Part shown: positions 1 through 7,567 of the stretch, one piece after another
How positions within the stretch are numbered: position 1 is the stretch's first letter
Layout: each line of letters begins with the position of its first letter
Source: Fundidesulfovibrio terrae
Lineage (GTDB): Bacteria > Desulfobacterota > Desulfovibrionia > Desulfovibrionales > Desulfovibrionaceae
DNA length: 64,000 bases
Direction of reading: 5' to 3'
Assembly: GCF_022808915.1 (NCBI RefSeq)
Contig: NZ_JAKZFS010000002.1
Location: 558,001-622,000 of the forward strand
Made by a program: the position numbers and the translations under genes
Notes under the pieces: model-generated
The model's input: the letters and a program-made list of their open reading frames with translations, nothing else
Database searches by the model: none
What the model was told of the DNA's origin: nothing

Positions 1-180
1 CCGGTTTTCATGAACGGCACGCCCGTGGCCGGGGACCTGGACAGCTTGCTCGCCCCGCACATGCGCCGCGCCGAGATCGCCGTGGACATCGACCTGGGAG
101 CGGGCAACGGCGAATACGTGCTGCTGGCCGCGGACCTGACGTACGACTACGTGAAGATCAACGGGGACTACAGGTCATAG
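1..180 (+). CDS. argJ: Bifunctional glutamate N-acetyltransferase / ornithine acetyltransferase, C-terminal end (partial)
   Basis: Only the last 59 codons are in the window; the reading frame is open from base 1 and ends at TAG 178-180. The C-terminal stretch DLTYDYVKINGDYRS is the signature ending of ArgJ, the cytoplasmic enzyme that moves the acetyl group from N-acetylornithine to glutamate in arginine biosynthesis. The preceding EIAVDIDLGAGNGEY segment also fits the beta-subunit C-terminal fold. The active-site threonine lies upstream of the window and cannot be checked. The gene is followed by a run of strong hairpins. Identification rests on the short but highly characteristic C-terminus. 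Confidence 0.85.
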   Translation, partial: PVFMNGTPVAGDLDSLLAPHMRRAEIAVDIDLGAGNGEYVLLAADLTYDYVKINGDYRS

Positions 181-185
181 AAGAA

Positions 186-339
186 CCGGGGCGCTGCCCC
201 GGACCCGGCAGGGCGCTGCCCTGCACCCGCCAGGGGGGAGGCCCCCCTGGCCCCGCCAATTGCTAGACTCGGGCCATCCTGGCCCTCGCCCTTCGGGCGC
301 TGCTACGCAGCGTCCAATTCCGCTGTCCTGCGGAATTGG
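186..339. repeat. Array of consecutive perfect hairpins downstream of argJ
   Basis: Three perfect hairpins with three-base loops sit one after another: CCGGGGC/GCCCCGG at 186-202, GCAGGGC/GCCCTGC at 208-224 and CCAGGGGGG/CCCCCCTGG at 230-250. They are followed by GCCC/GGGC around 288-298 and a ten-base-pair stem CCAATTCCGC/GCGGAATTGG at 314-339. No coding frame is supported here. The array may be an intergenic repeat, an mRNA 3'-end protector or a processing site for the argJ transcript. Confidence 0.6.
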
Positions 340-381
340 CGCGGGATTCGGATGGAAATATCGCACGATGTGTGAGAATTG

Positions 382-415
382 AAAGGGAAGCGCGCAAGGC
401 CGCGCTTCCCTTTTT
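382..415 (+). terminator. Rho-independent terminator upstream of the UPF0145 gene
   Basis: A 13-base-pair perfect stem, AAAGGGAAGCGCG (382-394) with CGCGCTTCCCTTT (401-413), has a six-base loop and runs into a T-tract at 411-415. It lies about 200 bases after argJ and just before the ribosome-binding site of the next gene. It probably ends argJ transcription; being A-rich on the 5' side it could work in both directions. Confidence 0.7.
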
Positions 416-433
416 CATTTGGAGGATACGGGG

Positions 434-763
434 ATGAAGAGCGCGTTCGTGACCACGGCGTTCGGGTTGGAGGGCTACCGCGTGGTGGAAAACCTGGGCG
501 TGGTGCGCGGCATCATCGTGCGTTCAAGGAGCATCATCGGGAACGTCGTCGCCGGGCTCGAAGCCATCTTCGGAGGCAGGATCAACGTGTACACCGAGCT
601 GTGCGAACGCACCCGCCAGGAATCCTTTGACCTCATGAGGGAACACGCCATGGAACTGGGAGCCAACGCCGTCATCGGCATGCGCTACGACGCCAACGAA
701 GTGGCGGCGGGGATTACGGAAGTGTTGTGTTATGGGACGGCGGTGAAGATCGAAAAGATTTGA
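434..763 (+). CDS. UPF0145 (YbjQ-type) protein
   Basis: A 109-residue protein with the full YbjQ/UPF0145 pattern: a GYRVVENLGVVRG segment near the N-terminus, a Ser/Ile-rich middle, and the ANAVIGMRYD motif about 25 residues from the end. Members form small oligomers of unclear function, and some are annotated as heavy-metal-binding domains. ATG at 434 is chosen over the in-frame ATG at 419 because GGAGG at 421-425 sits eight bases before it. The gene stands alone, with a terminator upstream and a dispersed hairpin repeat downstream. The family is clear, but the function is not known. Confidence 0.85.
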   Translation: MKSAFVTTAFGLEGYRVVENLGVVRGIIVRSRSIIGNVVAGLEAIFGGRINVYTELCERTRQESFDLMREHAMELGANAVIGMRYDANEVAAGITEVLCYGTAVKIEKI

Positions 764-797
764 GTCCGGCCTGCCGCTTATACCCGCGAAGCCGTAT

Positions 798-837
798 GGG
801 ATTCCAAAGGGACTTGTCCCTTTGGCCGCCGGAGGCT
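798..837 (+). repeat. Dispersed hairpin repeat, copy A
   Basis: The copy reads GGGATTCC, then an AAAGGGA/TCCCTTT hairpin, then GGCCGCCGGAGGC. It lies between the convergent ends of the UPF0145 gene and the TIGR04282-like gene. It is one of nine related copies in the window. Confidence 0.65.
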
Positions 838-850
838 TCCCCCTTCGCTC

Positions 851-1513
851 TCACGAACCGAGGCCGAGCCCCCGCGCGATCGCAAGCGTCCTTTTCGCCA
901 CGCCTTCCGGGCAGCCCGCCGCCAGCCGCCTCAAATCCTCCACCGTGTCCATGTCCATAAGTTCCGGCAGCAGCGCCGGTTGCAGCGGCGCAAGCACGTC
1001 CATGGTCAACCCGAAGAGTTCCGACGTGCTCCAGGGCATGCCCTCGAATACTTGCGGCAGGTAGCTTGCGCTCTGAAATCCGATGGTCCAATAGCCGCCG
1101 TCCGGGCTCGGGCCTACGAGCGCGGGCTCCGAGCGCATCAGGCGCGTGAGCGACCGGGCTAGTTTCGGCGTGAGCCCTGGCACGTCCGACCCCAGGGCCG
1201 CCGCCGACACATACCCTTGTGCGAAGGCCCAGCCGAAGGCGTGCTCCATCTTGTGGCCAAGGTCGCCCTCAGGCTGCGGCAAATAGAAGCGATCGCCTCC
1301 CAGCCAGTGGCGCACCATGCCCACATCCCCGCCGGGCGACACCCAGAGCGCCACGTCCGCTCCGCAACCGGCGAGCGAGTCCAGCATGTCCTCCACGAAC
1401 GCCTTGTACAGGGCCAGGGCGGCCTCGTCGCCCAGGTCCCTGGCCAGGCGGGTCTTCACCCGGCCCAGGCGCGGCGCGCGCAGGAAATACAGTATGCAGG
1501 CGCTGCTGGTCAT
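851..1513 (-). CDS. TIGR04282/DUF2064 family glycosyltransferase-like protein
   Basis: A 220-residue cytoplasmic protein resembling the TIGR04282 (DUF2064) family, whose members often sit in arsenosugar biosynthesis loci. Visible family features are an N-terminal RAPRLGRVKTRLA segment (nucleotide-binding P-loop-like region of nucleotidyltransferase folds), GSDVPGL near residue 107 (the SDxP metal/nucleotide site) and GPSPDGGYW near residue 134. The gene follows the TIGR04283-type glycosyltransferase on the same strand with 126 bases between them, so the two are probably co-transcribed. The ATG at 1511-1513 has a GAGG sequence upstream. No arsenic methylation or radical SAM gene is in the window, so the actual product is uncertain. 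Confidence 0.8.
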   Translation of the reverse strand: MTSSACILYFLRAPRLGRVKTRLARDLGDEAALALYKAFVEDMLDSLAGCGADVALWVSPGGDVGMVRHWLGGDRFYLPQPEGDLGHKMEHAFGWAFAQGYVSAAALGSDVPGLTPKLARSLTRLMRSEPALVGPSPDGGYWTIGFQSASYLPQVFEGMPWSTSELFGLTMDVLAPLQPALLPELMDMDTVEDLRRLAAGCPEGVAKRTLAIARGLGLGS

Positions 1514-1639
1514 GCGGTCCTCATGGGAAATGCTTGTGACAGGATGTTCCGGCTGGGAAAAGGGTACGATCGGAATATCGGCGGAAGAATCTTCCCGCCG
1601 GAAGATCCCGTTCGCGGAGCGCGGTTGAGCATGGCCGAT

Positions 1640-2368
1640 TCACGGCTTGCACCGTCCCGCCCCTTCTCCGGTCGATCTCGCCGGGCGGTGCAGGCACGCG
1701 AGCCGCTCCGGATCGACCCCCAGCAGGTACAGCGCGATGATGGCCCAGTTGGCCAGCGTGCGCCGCCAGACGCCTTCCGACTCCCAGCGCCTGGGCGAGG
1801 TTACGGCCCGCCCTTTGGCGAAACCGATGCGCATCCCGGCGTGCTTCAGCCGCCGCATGAGGTCCACCTCCTCCAGGATGGGCATGTCCTGGTAGCCGCC
1901 CAGCGCCTGGAACGCCTCGCGGGTGAGGAAGATGGCCTGGTCGCCGTAGGGGATGCGGGTCATGCGCGACCGAAGCGACGCCACCCGCGCGATCAGGGCC
2001 AGCGACCACCGTTTGGAGCGGATGCCCAGGTCGAAGGCTCCTCCGGCCGTGTCACCGCCCGCCAGCGCGCGTTCCATGGCCTCGAAGGCTCCGGCGGGCA
2101 GGCTGCTGTCGGCGTGCAGGAAAACCAGCACGTCTCCAGTGGCGTGGCGGGCTCCGGCGTTCATCTGCCGGGCGCGTCCCCGCGGAGCGGGCACGGCCAG
2201 GATGCCCGGCCGGGCGAGCGCCGCCAGGGTTGTCCGCTCCGGATGGCCGTCGGCGATGATGATTTCCGGATTTCGGCCGTAGCCCACCGTCCGGATGTGA
2301 TCCACCAGCCGGTTGACCAGGTCCTCTTCGCCCAGGACCGGCACGATGACGGAGAAGGTGAGAGCCAT
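1640..2368 (-). CDS. TIGR04283-type glycosyltransferase (GT2 family)
   Basis: A 242-residue GT2-fold protein. FSVIVPVLGEE at the N-terminus is the usual GT2 opening, DGHPERT stands where the DGS motif normally sits, RGRARQMNAGA is the family motif for this branch, FLHADSSLP carries the DxD-like metal site, and ILEEVDLMRRLK is the conserved ED acceptor-site region. There is no long membrane anchor. ATG at 2366-2368 gives the standard N-terminus; longer frames upstream overlap the opposite-strand amidotransferase and are not supported. It probably works with the TIGR04282-like protein downstream on a sugar conjugate; the arsenosugar link is known for the family, not shown here. Confidence 0.82.
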   Translation of the reverse strand: MALTFSVIVPVLGEEDLVNRLVDHIRTVGYGRNPEIIIADGHPERTTLAALARPGILAVPAPRGRARQMNAGARHATGDVLVFLHADSSLPAGAFEAMERALAGGDTAGGAFDLGIRSKRWSLALIARVASLRSRMTRIPYGDQAIFLTREAFQALGGYQDMPILEEVDLMRRLKHAGMRIGFAKGRAVTSPRRWESEGVWRRTLANWAIIALYLLGVDPERLACLHRPARSTGEGAGRCKP

Positions 2369-2473
2369 GCCCGCCCCGTCTATCAGGACGTCCGGGCGGG
2401 CGCAAATGCGCGGTCGGGCTTTCCCCTTGACGAAAAAGGCAAAGCGGTCCAACACCCTGCCAGGAGTTGTCCT

Positions 2474-3169
2474 ATGCGAATCCATTCCATCGAACACGTT
2501 CCGTTTGAGGACCCGGCCGGAATTTCGGCCTGGGCCGCCCAGCGCGGCCATGAGTTGACCCGCGCCCGCATGTACCTGGGCGATCCCCTGCCTGCTCCGG
2601 CGGATTTCGATCTGCTTGTGGTGATGGGCGGCCCCATGAGCGTTCACGACGAACTGGAATTCCCCTGGCTTCGGGCCGAGAAGGAATGCGTGAAGCTGGC
2701 CGTTGCCCGTGGCCGCAGTGTGCTCGGCGTGTGCCTCGGGGCGCAGATGCTCTCGGAGGTGCTGGGCGGGCAGGTGACGCAGGGGGCCAATCGCGAGATC
2801 GGCTGGCATCCGGTGCGCCTGACCCCGTGGGCATCGGCCAGCCCTGCGTTCGCGGGCATCCCCGGGGAGTTCACGGCCTTCCACTGGCATGGCGAGACGT
2901 TCTCCATCCCACGCGGGGCCGCATTGGTGGCCGAGTCCGACGCCTGCGCCCATCAGGCTTTCGCCGTGGGCGCAAAGCTGGTGGGGCTGCAGTTCCATTT
3001 CGAGACCACGGCCGAGAGCATGGAGCGGCTGATCGCCAATGGCGCTGCGGACCTTGTGCCCGGCCCATACGTGCAGACCCCGGACGAGATGCGTGCCGGG
3101 GCGGCCCACCTGGACGGGCTCAAGGCCATGCTGCACCGGCTCATGGACAACATGGCCCGCGAAATTTAA
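2474..3169 (+). CDS. Class I glutamine amidotransferase
   Basis: A 231-residue protein of the GATase1 class. The nucleophile elbow GVCLGAQ (about residues 83-89) contains the catalytic cysteine, GGPMSV near residue 56 forms the oxyanion strand, and LQFHFETT near residue 174 supplies the catalytic histidine and acidic partner. The start ATG has CAGGAG seven bases upstream. It is divergent from the TIGR04283-like gene with about 105 bases between. Relatives are often annotated as GMP synthase-like amidotransferases, but no synthetase domain is attached, so the acceptor substrate is unknown. Confidence 0.85.
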   Translation: MRIHSIEHVPFEDPAGISAWAAQRGHELTRARMYLGDPLPAPADFDLLVVMGGPMSVHDELEFPWLRAEKECVKLAVARGRSVLGVCLGAQMLSEVLGGQVTQGANREIGWHPVRLTPWASASPAFAGIPGEFTAFHWHGETFSIPRGAALVAESDACAHQAFAVGAKLVGLQFHFETTAESMERLIANGAADLVPGPYVQTPDEMRAGAAHLDGLKAMLHRLMDNMAREI

Positions 3170-3211
3170 GGGCTCACGGACGTATCGCCGGTTTCGGACG
3201 CGAAGCAAGAG

Positions 3212-3250
3212 GGGTTTCCAAAGGGACTTCTCCCTTTGGCGGCCGGAGGC
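3212..3250 (+). repeat. Dispersed hairpin repeat, copy B
   Basis: GGGTTTCC, an AAAGGGA/TCCCTTT hairpin, then GGCGGCCGGAGGC. The arm bases differ slightly from other copies (GGCGGCC instead of GGCCGCC). It lies just upstream of the pyridoxamine-oxidase-like gene. Confidence 0.6.
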
Positions 3251-3287
3251 TTTTTCTCTTACTCTTCCACCTCAAGGAGAAGCATCA

Positions 3288-3818
3288 GTGCGCAAGGCCG
3301 AACGTGAAGTGAAGGATTTCAAGCTGGTCGAGGCCATGCTCATGCGGGCCGAGTACATCCACCTAGCCATGTGGGATGGGGCGTCCCCGTATGTGGTGCC
3401 GGTAAGCTTCGGCTACAAGGACCGCGCGTTGTACTTCCACAGCTCGCTCAAGGGCCGCAAGGCCGACTGCCTGCGCGCTTGCAACCGGGTGAGCTTCGAC
3501 GCGGTGATCGAATACAGCCTGTCGCGCCAGCTGAAGCCCTGCGACTACACGGCGCATTTCAAGTCCGTGGTGGGCGTGGGCCGGGCGAGCTTCGTCACGG
3601 ACCGGGCCGAGAAGAGGGCGGCCCTGGACCTGATCATGAGCCACTACGACGGCCCTGTGCGCGAGTACGAGGACAAGGTGCTGGACGTGACCTGCGTGGT
3701 GCGCATCGACCTGGATGAGCTGACCGGCAAGTCCAACCCGCCCTGGCAGGGCGACGAACAGTACGAGGTTGTGGACACCGTGGGCTCCACGGGCGAGAGG
3801 CTTTCCTCGGCCGACTAG
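3288..3818 (+). CDS. Pyridoxamine 5'-phosphate oxidase-like (NimA-type) flavin protein
   Basis: A 176-residue split-barrel protein of the pyridoxamine-phosphate-oxidase-like group that includes 5-nitroimidazole reductases. YVVPVSFGYKD and LYFHSSLKGRK match the FMN-binding strands of NimA-like proteins, and the VGVGRASFV segment follows in the usual place. The start is GTG at 3288, placed by AAGGAGA at 3274-3280; the longer frame upstream runs through the previous gene and a repeat. A strong terminator follows the stop. The fold is fairly secure, the physiological substrate is not. Confidence 0.8.
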   Translation: MRKAEREVKDFKLVEAMLMRAEYIHLAMWDGASPYVVPVSFGYKDRALYFHSSLKGRKADCLRACNRVSFDAVIEYSLSRQLKPCDYTAHFKSVVGVGRASFVTDRAEKRAALDLIMSHYDGPVREYEDKVLDVTCVVRIDLDELTGKSNPPWQGDEQYEVVDTVGSTGERLSSAD

Positions 3819-3843
3819 GCTCGCGGGCCTGGCGGGATCGTTT

Positions 3844-3877
3844 CGGCGGCCGGAGGGGATGTCCCTTCCGGCCGCCG
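3844..3877 (+). terminator. Rho-independent terminator after the NimA-like gene
   Basis: An 11-base-pair stem CGGCGGCCGGA (3844-3854) with TCCGGCCGCCG (3867-3877) has an inner GGGA/TCCC extension and is followed by CTTGTTTTGTCTT. It separates the convergent NimA-like and methyltransferase genes. Confidence 0.7.
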
Positions 3878-3888
3878 CTTGTTTTGTC

Positions 3889-5241
3889 TTAGCGCCGGAC
3901 GAGCTCCGCCACGCATTCGATGTGGGGCGTGTGCGGGAAGAGGTCCACGGGAGTGACCGAAGCCACGTCGTAGCCGCGAGCGAGCTTGCCCAGGTCGCGC
4001 GCCAGGGTGGAGGGGTTGCAGGAGACGTAGACCAGCCGCGCGGGGGCAAGGCGCAAGAGCGCCTCGGCGGTATCCGGATGCAGCCCGGCCCGGGGCGGGT
4101 CCAGCACCACCACGTCGGGGGTGGATTTCTTGCGGGCCACGGCGTCCTTCAGGTCGCCGGCCACGAAGGCGCAGTTGGAGACGGCGTTGGCCTGGGCGTT
4201 GGCCTGGGCGTCTTCCACGGCGGCGGGCGATATCTCGTAGCCCGTCACGTGTTTCGCCGCCCGGGCCAGGAAAAGGCTCAAGCCCCCCGCGCCGCAGTAC
4301 AGGTCCCACACGGTCTCGGAGCCGGTGAGCCTCGCGGCCTCCACGGCCTTGGCGTAGAGCAGGGCGGCCGCGCGGGTGTTGGTCTGGAAGAACGCCTCGG
4401 CACTCACCCGCAGGGTGAGGCCGTCCAGCTCCTCCTCGAGGTGCTCCTCGCCCACTGCCCAGATACGGGCCTCGGAGATGGCGAAATCCGAGCGGTCGCG
4501 CCTGAGGTCCAGCACCACCCCGGCCAACTGGTCGAACTCGTTCATCAAGGTTTCGCCAAGGGACCGCAGGCGCTTGAAGGGCGTCTTGGGGCCTACGATC
4601 AGTTGCGCCAGCCACTTGCCGGACGCTTCCGAGCGCCTGAGCACCAGATGCCGCCACGCGCCCGTGCCGGTACGGGCGAAGTAGGGCGGCAGCTGCAACC
4701 CTACGGTCAGGCGGCGCACGGCGTCCACGATGTCCATGGCCGGTTCAGGCATGAGGAAGCAGGTCCGAACTTCCAGCACGCGGCCCGGGTTGAACCGCTC
4801 GCGCAGGCCCAGGTTCAGTATCTTGCCCTGGCCCGGCCCGAAGGCGAACTCCATCTTGTTGCGGTAGAAGCGCTCCTCGGGCGAGGCCACGGTGGGCGCG
4901 ACCTCGGCCTCCAGGCCGCCCAGGCGCCTGAGCTGCTCGGAGACGATGTCGCGCTTCCAGTCGAGCTGGGCGGCGTAGGAGGCGTCCTGCCAGGTGCAGC
5001 CGCCGCAGACGCCGAAATGAGGGCAGAAGGGCTCAGCCGCATGGGGAGAGGGGGTGAGCACCTGTTCGGCAACGGCCCGCAGGACGCTCTTTTCTTCCCG
5101 GGTGATGCGGGCGGACACCACGGAACCGGGCAGTCCGCCCTCCACGAAGACGATACGGCCGTCGTGGCGGGCAAGGCCCGCTCCTCCGAAAACGGCGCGC
5201 TCGATGGTCAGTTCAAGTGATTGCGACATGGAGGTCAGCAT
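3889..5241 (-). CDS. TrmA/RlmD-family RNA (uracil-5-)-methyltransferase
   Basis: A 450-residue SAM-dependent RNA methyltransferase. The N-terminal region reads like a TRAM domain, followed by a four-cysteine Fe-S motif ending FGVCGGC as in RlmD. The C-terminal half has FQTN, the SAM site LYCGAGGLSL, the catalytic-site loop DPPRAGL and the nucleophile motif VSCNPSTLARD. It probably makes 5-methyluridine in 23S rRNA or tRNA; the exact position cannot be told from sequence. Two starts are possible: ATG at 5239-5241 (used; a GGAG lies about ten bases upstream) or ATG at 5227-5229, four codons shorter. It is divergent from the SPOR protein gene. Confidence 0.87.
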   Translation of the reverse strand: MLTSMSQSLELTIERAVFGGAGLARHDGRIVFVEGGLPGSVVSARITREEKSVLRAVAEQVLTPSPHAAEPFCPHFGVCGGCTWQDASYAAQLDWKRDIVSEQLRRLGGLEAEVAPTVASPEERFYRNKMEFAFGPGQGKILNLGLRERFNPGRVLEVRTCFLMPEPAMDIVDAVRRLTVGLQLPPYFARTGTGAWRHLVLRRSEASGKWLAQLIVGPKTPFKRLRSLGETLMNEFDQLAGVVLDLRRDRSDFAISEARIWAVGEEHLEEELDGLTLRVSAEAFFQTNTRAAALLYAKAVEAARLTGSETVWDLYCGAGGLSLFLARAAKHVTGYEISPAAVEDAQANAQANAVSNCAFVAGDLKDAVARKKSTPDVVVLDPPRAGLHPDTAEALLRLAPARLVYVSCNPSTLARDLGKLARGYDVASVTPVDLFPHTPHIECVAELVRR

Positions 5242-5347
5242 GCACGCTGGCCGCTCCCCTGGCAAGGCCCGCTGCTCGGCCGCGAGGCCGCGGCGCATCT
5301 TGTGGAGCGGCGCGGATAGGCGTAGGGGGGCGGCGGAGGGAATCGCC

Positions 5348-6442
5348 ATGAGACTGTTGTTCGCGTCGCTGCTGGTCGTGCTCGCCGCCACGCAGGCCAT
5401 CGCCCAGGACTGGCAGGTCCGGGCCATCTGCGATCTGCGCAAGGGGGGAGGGGCGTCCGGACGCGCCGCCGAATGCGCCCAACTGGCCGCAGAAGTGCTG
5501 ATGCTTCTGCCGGAGAAGGCCGGGCCAGGCAATTTCGCCGTGTTGGCCGAGTTCACGGACAACATCGAAAAAGCCGGGGTCAACTGGGACGCGCCCTGCC
5601 GCGACCAGGCCCACTGTCCCGATTCCGCCTACACCGTCCGCTACGCCTTCGTCTCCAAGAAAATCCTCACCATCCCCAAGGACAAGATCTTCACCGCCCT
5701 GGTCTGCCGCGAGGGCTTCTCGGACACGGCCCCCGACGACTCCGCCTGCCGCCTGAAGCTCATGAAGGTGTTGCGGGAAATGACCACCCGGGCCAGGCGG
5801 GAGGGCGCGCTGCTGGCCGTCATCAAGTGCGGCGCGGCCGAGGGCGACGCCGTCCGGCCGGACGGGCAGGGCGTGGCCGGGTACGAGCTGACCTACGCCT
5901 TCGTGCAGCTGCCGGACATGCTGCCCATGGCGGGAAACGATCCCAAGGCGGCCGCCAAATACGCCGTGGACCAGATCGCCGGGCCGCACGAAACCGCGAG
6001 CGCGGCGCCGGGCAAGCAGGCCTCCTCCCCGACCTCCGCCGCCCCCGCGCCCCCCAAGCCTGCGGCGCAGAGCGCCCCGCCTTCCCATGCGGGACAGGCG
6101 CTGGCGGCATCTGCCCCGGCGGTCTCGGCCCTGGCTTCACCGGTGTCTGCCGGACCGGGAGTCCAGGCCCCTGCGGGACAGGCCCAGACGGCCCCTCCGC
6201 CGTCCGCCCCCGCCTTGGCCCCGGGAGAGATACTGATGCAGGTGGCGGCCCTTCCGAGCCTCGTTCAGGCAGAAACCGTGGCCGACAGGCTCTCGGCCAA
6301 GGGGATCGAGTCCAGCTTCGAGCGCACCGATGTGAACGGCAAGGAAGTGTTCCGGGTACTGGCCAAGGGCAAGGGCAGCCCGGACGCGTTCAGGCAGAAG
6401 CTGGCTGAGATGGGATACCCGGGCGCGATTCAGAGAAGGTAA
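5348..6442 (+). CDS. Secreted SPOR-domain protein
   Basis: A 364-residue protein. Residues 1-19 are a clear signal peptide ending AQA-IAQ. A cysteine-containing domain I do not recognise covers about residues 20-200, with several paired cysteines that may form disulfides in the periplasm. A Pro/Ala/Ser-rich linker spans about 210-290. The C-terminal 70 residues (from about ILMQVAALPS) look like a SPOR domain, which binds denuded peptidoglycan glycan strands. ATG at 5348 has GGAGG seven bases upstream. The layout suggests a cell-envelope or division-related protein anchored to peptidoglycan. The N-terminal domain function is unknown. Confidence 0.75.
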   Translation: MRLLFASLLVVLAATQAIAQDWQVRAICDLRKGGGASGRAAECAQLAAEVLMLLPEKAGPGNFAVLAEFTDNIEKAGVNWDAPCRDQAHCPDSAYTVRYAFVSKKILTIPKDKIFTALVCREGFSDTAPDDSACRLKLMKVLREMTTRARREGALLAVIKCGAAEGDAVRPDGQGVAGYELTYAFVQLPDMLPMAGNDPKAAAKYAVDQIAGPHETASAAPGKQASSPTSAAPAPPKPAAQSAPPSHAGQALAASAPAVSALASPVSAGPGVQAPAGQAQTAPPPSAPALAPGEILMQVAALPSLVQAETVADRLSAKGIESSFERTDVNGKEVFRVLAKGKGSPDAFRQKLAEMGYPGAIQRR

Positions 6443-6469
6443 AGAGGGAAGAGGGGAAGAGTTTTAGAT

Positions 6470-6507
6470 GCCTCCGGCGGCCAAAGGAACAAGTTCCTTT
6501 GGAATCC
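6470..6507 (-). repeat. Dispersed hairpin repeat, copy C
   Basis: GCCTCCGGCGGCC, then an AAAGGAAC/GTTCCTTT hairpin, then GGAATCC. The stem differs from copy A but the pairing is kept (GGAAC with GTTCC), which points to selection on the hairpin. Confidence 0.65.
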
Positions 6508-6549
6508 TTTGTCGCTTCGCGTCGATCGATGTGAATATGGGCAAAAGAA

Positions 6550-6580
6550 GAGCGCCCCGTCCCGGGAGGACGAGGCGCTC
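6550..6580. terminator. Bidirectional terminator between SPOR gene and candidate RNA
   Basis: GAGCGCC/GGCGCTC outer stem with an inner CGTCC/GGACG stem (6550-6580). The plus-strand side runs into GTTTGTTT and the minus-strand side into TTCTTTT. It can end the SPOR gene on the plus strand and the candidate RNA on the minus strand. Confidence 0.65.
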
Positions 6581-6850
6581 GTTTGTTTCGACTGGTTGCT
6601 TCAACTCAAGGAACACTGTGTTCCGTATCTCTCGTTAAGGCTTTCAAAATTTACTGATGTCCGGTTTCCTGAGCCTCTGTCTCATCCGTAGCGCATTGGT
6701 GACGGTTACTCCGTCTGGTTTGCCTGGAGGGAGGGCTTATTGTGCTCCCTGTTTCCAAGGCCTCTTTGGGTGCGCTACCTCAGTAGTCTCGTCTGCTCGG
6801 TCTTCTGGCCCAATGGTCTTCCCTCCGTTGAGGTTCTCCAAGTCGCCTGG
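6581..6850 (-). ncRNA. Candidate structured noncoding RNA (unrecognised)
   Basis: No supported coding frame lies here, but the stretch folds well when read on the minus strand. A closing helix pairs CGACTTGG (6838-6845) with CCAGTCG (6589-6595). Inside are a CCTC-AACG-GAGG hairpin (6822-6833), a long-range eight-base-pair stem GTAGCGCA/TGCGCTAC (6688-6695 with 6771-6778), a CCTTG-GAAA-CAGGG hairpin with a GNRA loop (6747-6760), GACGG/CCGTC (6701-6715) and GGAACA/TGTTCC (6610-6624). The terminator at 6550-6580 follows with a T-tract on this strand. Base composition is visibly less GC-rich than the surroundings. It does not match RNase P, tmRNA, 6S or SRP RNA as I know them. Strand and ends are inferred. 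Confidence 0.4.
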
Positions 6851-6982
6851 GACACAACCATGAAATAAGCCGGATATGGGCGGTGTCCAGAAGCCGCAAA
6901 GGGCGAAAGCGAAAATATTCACGCGCCCGGGTCGGATGTTCTGGCGAGAAGAGCACTTGTTGGCTGGAAAAATTTGTTCCGG

Positions 6983-7567
6983 TCAGTTGTCCTGATTCTT
7001 GAAAGCGCGCTCGATGCGGCGGTCCGGAACGAGCCATAACAGCGCCACGAGAACATAAATCCCGTCAGCGATCCACTGCTCGAAGAAGGCTGCCGGTATG
7101 GCTGCGAGGTAGAGCAGCGGAGACAATTTCCCCTTGAGGTCCCTGCCCACCGCGGCTTTTAGGAGGGAGTCGCGGCCTTGCGCGGCTATGATCGTCCGCT
7201 GCAGGATCCAGTAGGCGAAGGCCGCCATGAGAAGAATCACCCCGTACAGGGCGGTGGGAGCGGCGGCGAAATGGTTCTCGCCCATCCAGGCCGTCACGAA
7301 AGGAATCAGCGACAACCAGAACAGCAGGTGCAGGTTCGCCCACAAGATGCCCCCACGCACATGCTGCACGGTGTGGAGCATATGGTGGTGGTTGTTCCAG
7401 TAGATGCCCAGGTACACGAAGCTCAGCACGTAATTCAGAAATATGGGAAGCAACGGGCGCAACGCGGCCAGAGTGTCGGCGTGAGGTACCTTCAGCTCCA
7501 GGACCATGATGGTGATGATGATGGCTATGACGCCATCGCTGAAAGCTTCGAGTCGGTTTTTTCCCAT
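6983..7567 (-). CDS. TMEM175 (DUF1211) family membrane protein
   Basis: A 194-residue membrane protein with about six hydrophobic segments. Near the N-terminus RLEAFSDGVIAI carries the FSDG signature of TMEM175 channels, which conduct potassium (and in some cases protons); bacterial forms act as tetramers in the inner membrane. NNHHHMLH and the following segments also fit the family. ATG at 7565-7567 gives the usual MGKNRLEAFSD start; a GTG three codons upstream is possible, and no clear ribosome-binding site distinguishes them. The gene has its own 290-base upstream region and lies upstream of the candidate RNA. Confidence 0.88.
   Translation of the reverse strand: MGKNRLEAFSDGVIAIIITIMVLELKVPHADTLAALRPLLPIFLNYVLSFVYLGIYWNNHHHMLHTVQHVRGGILWANLHLLFWLSLIPFVTAWMGENHFAAAPTALYGVILLMAAFAYWILQRTIIAAQGRDSLLKAAVGRDLKGKLSPLLYLAAIPAAFFEQWIADGIYVLVALLWLVPDRRIERAFKNQDN

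Noticed and set aside
1217-2473. N-terminal part of the long frame that ends at 3169
   Set aside because: The first 400 codons overlap two minus-strand glycosyltransferase genes. The amidotransferase starts at ATG 2474, with its own ribosome-binding site.
6657-6863. Short plus- and minus-strand frames in the candidate RNA region, including a weak VTVTNALRMR similarity to the end of copper P-type ATPases
   Set aside because: The similarity is short and breaks at stop codons. Nested and long-range complementary stems explain the sequence better as RNA.
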